This document shows positions 36,535 to 47,740 of a DNA stretch of 64,000 nt, one piece after another. The number at the start of each line of letters is the position of its first letter. Position 1 is the stretch's first letter. The notes beneath the pieces are model-generated. The model was not told the DNA's origin, did no database searches, and saw only the letters and a program-made list of their open reading frames with translations. Source of the DNA: Mariannaea sp. PMI_226 (Eukaryota; Ascomycota; Sordariomycetes; Hypocreales; Nectriaceae); the NCBI GenBank assembly GCA_024336345.1, contig JANFOG010000006.1, positions 930,001 through 994,000 of the forward strand, read 5' to 3'. The position numbers were made by a program, and so were the translations under genes.

Positions 36535-37738
36535 ATGTCGTTCCATCCCCAGACGCCTCAGAGTCCATCACAATTCTCCCCCGGGACGTCGGATCCCCTG
36601 CCCAGCGTGGCCACCTCAATGACGGCCACGGCCACGGTCACCACCTTACCGACTCCTGCCCACAGCGTCAGCGGAAGCGCCTCGCAACCCGACATCGCCA
36701 TGGCTGACGATTCACCACACAAGCGGAAGCGCTCTGTGGATGACAGCGGCGACCGCACACTGAAGAAGGTCCATCTCGAGGAAAGCAAGCTGGGAATTGA
36801 AGACCTGCATCTTGATGTGGGGAAGAAATACCTGCTTTGCCAAACTCGTAAGACTCCCTTGGCCGCCCTCTTCCCGCTCCTCCTGGCGCTGCCAACTTGA
36901 CTTGATGACAAGTCGCGGGGGTCTTGATGATTCCCGCAATAGAATTTGCTTGTTAACATCACTTATCTCTAGCGCACCCCGAATCCTTGCCTCGGACCTC
37001 AGAAGATTTGTATGCGATGTTCAACCTCACCGACCTTGCCGCCTCAGTTGCTCGAGAGAAGCCGAATGGAGAGAAGAATGCTCTGCGACAAACATACAAG
37101 GGTCATATCAAGCGATTAGGTGTCGCCGGCCATTTTGAAGTGCAGAAGCGAGAAAATGCTCCGTCAGAGTTCATGGCCATGCTGCAGGTGCCAGATCTGG
37201 AGTGGAGCGTCCACCAAGTCAAGGGCCGAGAGATTTCCGACGGCCTCTCCGATCCTACGCTTGGAAGCCTCGCAAAGGCACTTACCATGACGAAAGGCCC
37301 CATACCGAAGAATCTATGGGATACATCGGTGCTGGGAGATATTGCTCCTTCAAACGGCGATGCTAAGCAACCAGGAAAAGTCACTGCTCCGGGCACGCCC
37401 TTGACTGTCCCAGGGGCGGTGAACAGACTCAAAGTTCAAGGGGCTGGAGGTCAAAATCCCCACCGACCACAACGCAACATCAAGAAGCGGTCTTACGGCG
37501 ATAGTAGCTACGAAGGCTATGGAGAGGGATTCCCTGACGATGATGGGAACATGGACGGTGGGTATTCTACAGGAGAGGGAGAGGGAGGACAGAAGCGTCG
37601 CAAGAAGGTAAATATGAGCCCTTTACCTTTCAGTCCGCTTTTCTAACCTCGCATTCTTTTCAGAACCCTGGCAATGCCTCACCATATCCTAGTGCCATAC
37701 GTCAACAAAGCTATGGTCCCGGTATGGTTGGTGCTTGA
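36535..37738 (+). CDS. MED19: Mediator complex subunit 19 (ROX3/MED19)
   Basis: Encodes a subunit of Mediator, the nuclear co-activator that links DNA-bound regulators to RNA polymerase II. Three exons (36535-36847, 36973-37607, 37664-37738) join in frame to 340 residues. The N-terminal ~70 residues are Ser/Thr/Pro-rich, followed by basic KRKRSVDD and the conserved core [39 protein letters not shown] and the [10 protein letters not shown] region. The second half has a [12 protein letters not shown] block, a basic stretch and a Gly/Asp-rich segment. The last exon adds only 24 residues ([10 protein letters not shown]...). The start is the ATG giving [11 protein letters not shown], typical of fungal members. 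RPB11 in this window works in the same transcription machinery but is 28 kb away. Confidence 0.92.
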
Positions 37739-39585
37739 GGCTTCTTCGCCCGATTCTCAGGACATTATCCTGCCTCAATCTGAAATTTCCAGTTCCGATG
37801 AGCCGCTTTGAGCCAACCTAATAGACCTCATTCGAGGGTGTCCTCGGCTCTGCGGACTCTGCGCGCGTCTTTGCGCAGCCGGAACGCTCCCCCTCAAAGA
37901 AAAAATTCCGCCATATTCGTCCCGATTCGCTTCCGTTACGGATGGCTCTTCTCGTCACTTGCTTTCATAAATTTGTACAGGTATTCCACGATACACACGA
38001 GGCGCCTCCCTTAACGGCATGGCGCGACCAAAAAAAAAGACGGCCCTTTCTCCGATATTCACAAAATCCATTCAACTTTGATTTTACTGATTTTCTTTTT
38101 CTTCTTTTCTTGTTGGTTTTCAGGTCAATTTTCCCACAGGTTTTCTATTACTCTTTGGCATTTTGAAGGACGGGGAAACGAATTTCGTCCACGAGCACGG
38201 CGTTTAGGCAAAGGAGGGGATGGATGGTATTCCATTTGAATCAAAGGGGCAAAGGGGACGGCGAAGGCAATGGCTGAAAGGGGAGGCGGCAATTTCCAAA
38301 CAGTCGAAGAAGGACAGCCCTCGAGACATTCAACCCCTTCTCTCAATATCTTTTTTTATTATGTCTCTTGTCCTTCTCCGACTGCTATGCTTTTTGGTGT
38401 GTTATTACTACTATTATTTTACATGTTCCTGCTTTTTGCTCCGGACAGTGGATGGAAGAGAAGGCAAGGAGTAGTTGAGGCCAACGGATTCCCCCCAATC
38501 CCCATCGCTACGGGAGGGGAATCCCCGAGTCTGGTTGCTCGCGCAATGGACTTGTTTGGCTAGAGCATCACCATACTTTGTGGTTCTCGCTCTCTCTCTC
38601 TCTCACTCCACCCTTCTCTCTCAGAACGGCAAAATAAGAAAGCAAACAGGGGGTGGTGGGCGGACAAAAAAAATCCTGGGATGGGGATTGAACAGCGCAG
38701 TAGGCTTTTTGTGCTTTTTGTGTTGTTGTTTTTTCGTTGGATTAGATGCCAGTAGAGTCATGAATAAATTCGACACCTGGTTTAAAGCGAACTTGTTTGA
38801 TCGCCCACCCGTTTCGTGTTTCTGGTTGTGATAAGGGCAAAACCAATCATTCTCTCAGTGTCCCCTGCACTCGCTTTGTTTGGCCGCGTGGGAACTCTGG
38901 GTCCCCCCCGGGACAAACGCCATGCGATGTTTCAGCCCAGACCCAAGATCGTCTTCAATAAAACGGCTTCGGTTATGAAAGGGGCAAACGTCATGCCGAA
39001 ACAATCAGCCCCAACCAGATGAAATACATCACGGAAGGGAGACGGAGGGAGACGCGTGTTTCAGTCTCAAGCTCGTCGTACACAATTCATCGTACGTACT
39101 TCACAAGCAGTTTGCTCAAACAGTCAAAGATTTTGCCCAAGCCAGAGCATCAATAGGAGTTCATGAAATATGGTCATATATTGATTGATATCAAGATCTG
39201 TCTTGACTGACTCGTCCAAATGGTCGAATTTTGTCACAACGCTTGACGAATAGAGAGATGAGATGTGAAGGAGAACAAAGCAAAAGCAGACTTGTGGTAT
39301 CCCAGAAAGCTTCTCCAACATTAAAAAGAAAAAAGAAAAAAAAAAGAAAGAAGAGTAAATTCCATCATATCGCATGCCTCATTATTCCCTTATCCAAAAG
39401 AAAAATCAAACAAAAAAGGTATTTTCCTTTACCCCTTTTCCCTTTTGTGCACAGCAATCTAGAGTGTGACTTTCCTCATATTCCAACCAAGATAGGAAGA
39501 AAAAAAAAACATGGCTATCCTCACGCTTAACGTACAGTCGAGCAACCATCTATACACAATTGGCTCAGTGTTGACAATGCGCAGA
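37739..39585. other. Convergent intergenic, MED19 and Zn2Cys6 gene
   Basis: These 1.8 kb lie between convergent stops and should contain both 3' UTRs. The sequence is rich in T- and A-runs (for example 39327-39350) and has a CT-rich run near 38590-38622. No gene is supported; open frames are short and low in complexity. Confidence 0.5.
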
Positions 39586-42477
39586 TTATTGTGGGGGAAC
39601 CATTAGGATGTCGTCGAAATTGCCATTTTCAACTGTCGGATACGCTCCTCCACTCATTTCAGCGAACGTAAAGTCCAAGTTCATAGGTAGAGAAAAGAGA
39701 TCGTGCGGGAGAAGCGGTTGCTGGAACATCGTTCTTGAAGGAGGGGAGTTCATATCGGTTCTAGCCATGTTGTTAAATGCGTCGAACTCGCCATAATCCT
39801 GCCACCCAGGTGTGCTCATTTGGGGAGATCCATTGCTCATCCCCAGAGGAACAGACATCTGGCTCTGGGGCGGTGAGAGATGTGCACTGGTCACGCTGGC
39901 GCTTGGAGAAGCTGAGCTTGTTGCCATAGCGGAGGCTGATGGCTGATGGCTATGTGTTGCAACGTTCCTAGAGTCATGACTCCTGCGTTTGCGCTTTGAG
40001 GCCTGTTCCTTCTCAGCTTTAAGAATAACAGCCTTGGCAATGCGTTCGAATTCTGAGCAGATGCCGAGCATTCTATGAACACCACCTTGCTCAGCCTCTT
40101 GTCCAAGCATAGAAAGGAATGTCACAACAGTATCCATAGATCGATTATCTGCTTTTGCGCGTGGGTCGAGGGGGTTCTGCAAAATGTTGCCAAACAATGT
40201 TACGAGGGCCGAAACGGGGAAGTAAAGAATCATCCTAGGCCTAGTTAGTTTCCAAACTCGATAGTTTTGGGTGTGGCGCTTAGCTTACCAGACACAAGCA
40301 AAGTCTCCCTGGGGAACATATCTGAGAAGATTGATAGAGGCTCTTGCCGCGCTAGTACAGATGACCGCAGAGGAGAAGACTCGAGGGTTAAGAGGCTTGG
40401 AGTTCAAGCCCTGGATGGCGTAGTTGGATAGTCGACTAGTCCAGTAACCATGGTGAATAGACATACGATGGATTGTCGTTAGGCAGTTGTAGTAGGTGAA
40501 ATGGACCATAACAACGTGGAGAATAAGAGGCGTATGCGATGCCTTGATGTCGTGTTCGGGGCGGAAATCGATGGGTATACTATCTTTCCAGGCCTCAAGC
40601 TTTTGATCAAGCTCACCGATGGTGTTGAGCAAGTCACCATCAGATTGCTTGGAAGCCTGTACCGAATAGAGCCGCTTGTACACTTCACTTTCGATAATGG
40701 CAACCTCGCACATGACCCGGAAAAGGTTCATCTTACCCTTCCCGTCTGCCAGTGGAATATTGCCGATGTTATCTGCGGGGTCAGCCTCGGGAAGCTCAAC
40801 GTTCATGTCATCATCGTCCTGAGCTGGTGGACGGCCTGAGCGGAGGCACAAGTCTTTGTCCAACATGTAGGCAATCCAGAAAACCCTCTTCCGTTGTTCG
40901 ATTTCAATGGGGTTCAAGTTGAAACCCGTGCCGCGCTTGTGCAACCCTATGCTATGTGCGAGGCGCATGGCGGCGGAGATGAGCAGGAAACTAGGCTGGG
41001 GGTTTGGTGTGCCCTGCATGAAGAGAGCCATACCAAGGAGTGCTTGAACGCTCAGCAAATCTGTGTTACGCATCACCAATTCGGGGAATACACCCATAGC
41101 GTTCTTCAAATAGGCCCATGCCTTTTCGTCCTCTTCCTGAGGAACCAGATTGCTCATGACACGCAGGCGATGGGCAATGGCAAGCGCCACGTTGAGACTC
41201 GCCCACCAACCAGAGCCATGGTACGGCTCGGAGGAATAGTGCATCTCCACAAGATGCATAAACGTAGGCTGATGGAAGAGGGGGAAAATGCAATTGAAGT
41301 TCTCAAAGAAATCCCTGAGCAGGGACATGGCCTCGGGTTTCGGGGGTATGGGACGGAAGATGGGTCGGCGAAACAGGTCCCCAAAGACTTCGGGTTTCCA
41401 GTTGGTCCATTTGTGATCATCGACGGAAACTTCAGATATCATGCGTTGGAAGGACTTGTCGCCCGTTTTGCTGTTGACCCATTCGATACCCTTTGGAGAG
41501 AAGATTGAGAAACCCGATGATGATCCTGCATAAAGTCAGCCTGATTCTTGACGTGAAACTAGGGACGAGATACTCACCAATGAATCTCGTCTCGCCGTAT
41601 GTATTGGTCACGAGAGAACACATCATCTCTGACAAAGCCGAGACTTCCTCCTCTCCTTCGCGAGTATCTCGAGGAGGACTCATGGATTTACGCTTGTCCT
41701 CCTTCGTGGGCACTGGTGCAGGCGAAGTCAATGAGCTCTGGGGTGTAGATTCGGTTCCGTCAGCGGCTGAAGTACCCGAAGCAGTGTGCGACGGAGAATT
41801 TGGCAGCGAAGCTGTGACAGCCATTGACGTCTGCCGTCGAGTTTGCTTCTTTTCCATGAGTTCCCTTTCCAACGCCCCGAGGTCGACATCGCCATCCTCG
41901 TCATCGATGAGGCCTATTAGATGCGGAGGTTAGAAACTAATCTTGGCCTCTCCGCTAGGGATGCAATGAAAGGCAAGGTACCTGATAGCCTCAGTATGTG
42001 CTCCATACGACTCAGTCGATTTTCCAGTCCTTCGATATACTTGGCACTAAGGAGAGTTAGTAGCTTGAACAATTACGTCTAAGTGCGCGGTGAGGAGTGG
42101 CTGTATTACCCTTTAGGAGGAGCGCGCTTCTTCTCGACCTGAGTAAAAACGCAATCGGCTTTGTTGTTGGCACAATGACTACAGGCGGGCATCTTCCCAT
42201 CACACTTAATCTTCTTCTTGCGGCACATATCACAGGCCTACAGATAACACCATAAAGTCAGCTGGTGCACCATGAACATGGATGTGTATGGTTTTACCTT
42301 GGCAATTCTCCTTCTCTTGGCCTCGATCGAGTCATCGAGCAAGAGGGTATCCGGAAACATTTGGGCAGCGATGTCGGGTGAAATTGTTGGAATGCCGTCA
42401 TAGCCTCCAAAGATCTGGGGCGGCTGATTAACGATGTTGGGCGGCATGCCCGGCATCTGGAAGCCCATATGGTCCAT
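39586..42477 (-). CDS. Zn(II)2Cys6 transcription factor with fungal-specific regulatory domain
   Basis: Encodes a fungal binuclear zinc-cluster regulator. Six exons on the minus strand (42477-42298, 42237-42110, 42046-41982, 41913-41578, 41525-40289, 40234-39586) join in frame to 864 residues. The zinc cluster follows directly after the first intron: [20 protein letters not shown], then HC and ANNKADC, giving spacing C-x2-C-x6-C-x6-C-x2-C-x6-C near residues 62-90. A linker and a short dimerisation coil follow ([19 protein letters not shown]). A fungal-specific transcription factor domain covers roughly residues 310-600, with [12 protein letters not shown] and [20 protein letters not shown] as landmarks. 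The C-terminal ~120 residues carry a basic KRKRR cluster and Ser/Met/Pro-rich sequence. Target genes cannot be read from the sequence, and no symbol is justified. Confidence 0.92.
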
Positions 42478-43236
42478 CTTGCCAGTACGCCAGGGTACCA
42501 AAATGCCAGAATCCTTCTATACGGCTTCCCAAAAAGAAAAAGAAAAATTGATCGAAATTCGATGTGCTGGGATACCGGGTTCGCAAATGATTAAATTCAA
42601 ATTTGATGAGTCGTCAAGAAACCAGTGTTGAGATGACGGAGGTTGTTGGACAATTGGATCGTCGATGGACAGCGGTGCGGGCGGGCACTTCGATCGAAGC
42701 CCCACGATCTAGGTCGTTGAGCGGGCTGGAGATCGGTACGATGCGGGCGCGGACAGTGGAGAGGGTTGAGGATGGTCGTATCAAGTCGTGGGAGGCAGCA
42801 ACGGGATAGACTCCTTTTTATTGAAAGCGCTCGCAGCCCTCCGAAATGCGACTGCTGAAGCAGACTTCTGTGTAGTTTGCGGGCTTAGAAATCGGGGGCC
42901 TTCGAAGGTGAAGGGGGAGGTTAATGGGGAACTGGTCTTGTTGAAGGCGGCTGGGCGGGTCTCCAGGATAAGAGGGGGGGCACCTGTCAGACTCGTACCT
43001 ACCTTACCTGTCCGTAGGGAAGGACCTAGTGTACGAGGTGGGAAGTACCTACTGTAAAGTACTCCGCACCTCGAGCCTCAGACTCCGTGGAGTCTTTTTT
43101 GGGAAGGCGCCACAAGACGCTAAAAATCCGTTCTCCGCAAGTCCCGGTACCTTCATGCTTCCAAAGGAACCTAATGCAACTAGAGTGACTTTCAGGAATG
43201 ATCAAGAAGGGCATCTTTAAGCCGCCTTAAAAATTT

Positions 43237-43261
43237 ATATGCTCCATTTTGCGGAGCATAT
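43237..43261. repeat. Perfect 9-bp inverted repeat (hairpin)
   Basis: Arms ATATGCTCC (43237-43245) and GGAGCATAT (43253-43261) are exact complements around a 7-nt loop. No U-run follows, and nothing ties it to a gene end, so its role is unknown. Confidence 0.7.
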
Positions 43262-43556
43262 GGTTGTTGACATTACCTACGAACCAATGCTCCCGTCGGC
43301 CGAGGTTGTGATCTAATTGCTCATTCATGTAAAAGGTGCAGTGTGCGTTTTGAGAGTAACCAAGTAGGTACGTAAGGTACGTAAGGCACCGACCTCCTCC
43401 CTCACGCCTCAAAAAGATGCACTATACCGTGCTTCATACTGTCACAAGTACTCTACCCTCCTCATACTTCAGGCACCTTACCCAGCCTGACCTCGGAGAC
43501 TGGCTTGGTGTCTCCATCTTCCAGCAGCAGCCATCTTACCTCCAAACTCTGTTCCT

Positions 43557-43576
43557 TCCTACCTACCTACCTACCT
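43557..43576. repeat. ACCT tetranucleotide array
   Basis: About five CCTA units in tandem. It is one of several ACCT/GGTA-type patches dispersed between genes across the window. Confidence 0.8.
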
Positions 43577-44911
43577 GGGCATCTATTCTTAGCGGAGTTG
43601 GCGTCCTCGCAGCAGTTGCCACCATCGTGGTTCGCTCACTCTCTCAAAAGGCTTGCAGTTGGAATCTGGAATATTGGGGGGTGTGGGGGGCGAAGGACCT
43701 CTGCATGTGTTTCAGGAGTGGTGGGAGGTCAAGGCTGCAATTAGAGGCTTGAGATGCAACAGAAAAAAAAAAGGAATCCCAACCCAGACCAAACAAAACC
43801 AACTGAAATTAACTTGAATTGGGCCAAATTACCTACATCCATTCGAGCAAAAACTCATTGTTCAATGACGATGGTTTCGATACCTTAGTACCGGTAGATG
43901 ATGCCGTGGGGCTTGGTCACATCACGACGGTGGTGGCCGATGACAGATGACGAAAAAAAGGGTATCACGCCGCTCACTGGCATGCCACTTGCACATATCG
44001 GCTATCGGCGCTTACAATGGATGACTGACAAATTCTTTGTTTTGTTTTCTTTTCCATTTTTGAGAAAAAGAAAAAAGAAAAAAGAAAAAAATAAGGGCCT
44101 TGGCGGCTGAGAAAATCTCATATCAATCAGGAGGCCTCGGAAACAGTAGCAAATGAGACTCTGCCAGAGATGGTGAGAAGATGGCGAAACAGATGGAGTT
44201 ACAACACAAGCTGATGTGAATGTGACCTCACTTTGACTCATGAACGATCTCCCGTCACAATTCAGACTAAAGGTAGGTCATGGACAGGTTTAAAAAAATG
44301 AAAAAAAAAAACCTAACCACAAGAGAACGTGCTACTACAACCCCTCCTGCGTGGAATTTGTGCTTCAGTAATCTGTAATTGATTATTGCTCTGCAACTGT
44401 CTCCATTTGCCCCAGAGTCTCCTATGCGATGCGATAGCCGATGCTGACACAAGAAAAGTGAACCATTCCATAGAAAGTATCAAGGCACGACCGGTGTGTG
44501 TCGCATGGGGATTTTATCACCAATGATGCAACCATTGTTCCGCAAAACATCAATGCTCAATGCACACTAACTAGGCTTTACCGTTCGGAGCGTAGAAAAG
44601 ATAAAATGCTACATCACCCACTCGCTAATGACGGTTAGGAAAGGAACAGGTGATGTGATGTGTGAGAAAAAGAAAAGAAAAGAAAAAAAAGCAATCAGAT
44701 AAGCGGACTCACGGCACGGCATTGCCAGAACAAGTACCTATGGTACCTACCTCGGTAGGAAGAGAGATCAGATACCTGGAAAGTGCCTTAATTAGAACAT
44801 TCTACCAGATAAACCACTGCTGGTCATCGACTAGGCGGCCCACGTATTCGGGATATGCCTGTTTACTATTAAACTATGTACTGTACTTTATTTACCTACC
44901 TAACTTTCCTG

Positions 44912-44930
44912 CCTACCTACCTACCTACCT
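44912..44930. repeat. ACCT tetranucleotide array
   Basis: Almost five CCTA units in tandem, followed within 30 bp by AGGTAGGT on the same strand, so an imperfect inverted repeat is possible. Confidence 0.8.
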
Positions 44931-45824
44931 AGGTAATTGCCCACCTAAGGTAGGTATGGAGCAGTACCTTTATTCTATTACGGTGTAGACTACAAAGTAC
45001 TCCCTACTTGTTGGCAGAATCCAAAATCTCACCTAATTGCTCCGTCCAGGTATCCTGTAATTACGGTCCATTGACCCCCAATTCAAAACAGCACTGCTCA
45101 AGTTGGGGACTCCAACCCCCCCTGTAATTTTTTTTCTCGGAATATGCGGCCAAGAAGGATATTATTACTGGTTCTGATAGGAGTGACTGGATTTTTGCCC
45201 ATTGAGCAATCCATGCTCATGAACCCGGTTTGTTTTTTTTTTTTTGACAAGATATCAGTGATTCATATGCATGACAGCTCGCCTTCAAGGTACCTACTGT
45301 ATCACATATAAGCCATCAGTCCCGGATATCAACAGACACGTGGGCAAACAGCTGCCAAGAGAGGGCTCAGACCCTTTCGTATGAGGTTTCTTAGCATATT
45401 CACACACTCCCTCTCTCTCTTGCTTTCTCTTTATCATTTTCTTCCCGCCCTCGCCAACAAGATTCCTCAAACTTGAGCAACCAACCACGGAGGTTGGGGC
45501 CCAGCCCGCGGAACAGACGTCTGTACTTCGCCCCATTTATCCTGCAGCGATGTTCATACCTAGGTTCGTACCTGGGTCGTCGACAGTGCGCAAGGACTCT
45601 GGCTCCAGCAGTCGCCCCAAAAAGACCGGGGTGTATCTTCTTCATGCAAGGGTTGAGTGCTCAGTTGACCTCTTCTTCTTTCCATTGCTGCCGTTAATAA
45701 TCTTAATAATCATGAAGAGCTTTCCACGTCAAAATAGAACCGTAATGCACATGGACCCCGGACCCTTGATGGGGTACGTAATGGCCAGCATCGACGAGCC
45801 TTTTTGCTAGAGGGACCAGGTAAA

Positions 45825-45854
45825 GGTACAGATACAGGTACAGGTACAGGTACC
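45825..45854. repeat. GGTACA hexamer array
   Basis: Five tandem 6-nt units: GGTACA four times, one of them GATACA, then GGTACC. The flanks contain further GGTAC motifs. Confidence 0.8.
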
Positions 45855-46447
45855 TACAAGTTAAAGTACAGCCACAGTGACAGTGGGTTGACTGGTGCCG
45901 GGCTACTGTATGCATCGTCGCTTTGCTGCCCCCACCACCACGCACTCAGTTCCCATGGGAGAGGAAGGAAAAAAAAACCGTCGTGCGTTGTCGCGTACTA
46001 TGTATGATCACTCCAGCTTATAGCGATCTTACAAATCGAACACTAGCTGGATAACTTTCATCCGCAGCACAACCCACTTGCTCTCTCTTCTCTCGCCTCT
46101 CTGGATTAGATTCGGAATGCGGACACACGTGCTCTCCGACTGGACTCCGACGGGGGAAATCTATTCCCAACTTCCCGATTGTGAACTCATCGTCGACTCT
46201 AGCTAAATAGCACCTCAAGCACAGCCAGGAAGTCTATGATCCCTACTCCGCATACTGTACTGGTCAGCTACCCGCTGCGGTGACTTCAACAATCATTGTC
46301 AGCTACCGTGTACGAATACGTCCAGCCTCCCCCAGTTGGCCGTAATCGTCTCGTCTGGCTCTCCTCCCATGAGGCTGTGCAATCGCCTCCCTCCCCCTCA
46401 CTTCTGCCCTCTCCATTTCAAAATGTAACTCTCAAACTCCCCAAAGT

Positions 46448-46462
46448 CCCCCCCCCCCCCCC
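46448..46462. repeat. C15 homopolymer
   Basis: A run of 15 C followed by a C/T-rich stretch. Length may be inexact in short-read assemblies. Confidence 0.7.
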
Positions 46463-47740
46463 TTCCCCTCCCTCTCCGCTCTCCAATCCCCATTCTTTCC
46501 CGTTGGGCATCACGACAACACTTCCTTACGTAGTACCTAGTTACAAGTTCATCAATCGAGACGAATTTTGCCTCACAATTCCACGGAACAATTTTTTTTT
46601 TGTTCTCTTTCATCTGCCCAGGCGGGCCACCTTTCCATGCGACAGACTCTCGTTTCATACCTGTGTCCGGGTCCCCTCAACTCCGGCCTTGCCAGGCGGG
46701 CGCTTACCCTTGCTGTGTAGCTTGTCGTTGCGTAGGAGGGGGGTCCAGCATTGAGGCTGTGTATCACCTCGGCAGGATCTTGCCGAACGAAGGAGACATG
46801 CCAGAAGGATATACTACTTTTTTTTTTGTTTGATGAAATAACTAACGCTCGTCTAGTTTATGGAATCTCCCATTTCGAACGGCTAGGGACGGTTCCGCAC
46901 GTGGGAGAGCCACCTCATGCTATAAATATATCCAGAAACGGGTTGTGCCTTTCTCTTCCCAAATCACCAAAACGTGACCTCTCTCAGTGCAGCCACTCTA
47001 CACCATCATAATCTATCTATACCACTCTTTTTTGGGGAGAGGCTTCTAGATAGTTCATAGAGAGATTTAGACCAAACTTGAACTCACATACTAACACGTC
47101 ACCTTGATGAGGATGGCACATTTCAGTGAGAAGAACCCTTCCAAAGAGGCGTCTTGCTTTTTGAGCCTTAGTGACCTGCTTTCAACTATATCTACAAGAA
47201 TAGTTCCTACTCTCATCTCCTAGACCCTTTTTCCTTTTTTTTTCCAGAGAGGGTATCAGAAAAAAAAGACCAACTGAATGTGAAAGACAAAGAAAAATGT
47301 CAACTGATATGACATCTCGTCATGGGGGTTTTCCCTTTTCCCGCACACCGCGTCTCCTCTTATCCTTCTTCTGATATTTTTCTCCATCTTCAATCTACAG
47401 CTCGTCCTCTTTCCCAGTCCCTTGTTGCTTAAATGTTCCCCGCTATCCCTCCACATGCCATTAAAATAGAAATTTCCCAAGAACCCAATGGTGGTACCAC
47501 ATTCAAACGCCAAACAGAATGCTTCTCGCCGCTGGGAGGTGAGGGAACTTGCAATGAAGATGAAAAAGAAAATTGACAACAAGAAAAATATGCCTGTGGC
47601 AAAAAAAATAGTTGGAGGTATGTAGTGGCCGGGAGTGTTCTTCTCCCGTCCGTTCATGACGCAAAAATATGCAACAATATACAAAAACGCTCAGGTATTT
47701 GATTCAAGAGCTCACGTGAGATTGTGCCCAAATGAAGAGC

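Larger units (their letters stand above)
42478..47740. other. 5.3-kb gene-poor interval
   Basis: No gene is supported. The left end should be the promoter and leader of the Zn2Cys6 gene. The interval is unusually rich in short repeats: ACCT arrays at 43557-43576 and 44912-44930, a hexamer array at 45825-45854, a C15 run at 46448-46462 and a perfect hairpin at 43237-43261. The right end should include the 3' UTR of the membrane-protein gene, with a CTCACGTGAG palindrome near 47711-47720. Confidence 0.5.

Noticed and set aside
46296..46754. 152-codon plus-strand open frame
   Set aside because: Pro/Ser translation of a C-rich tract that includes C15; no domain.
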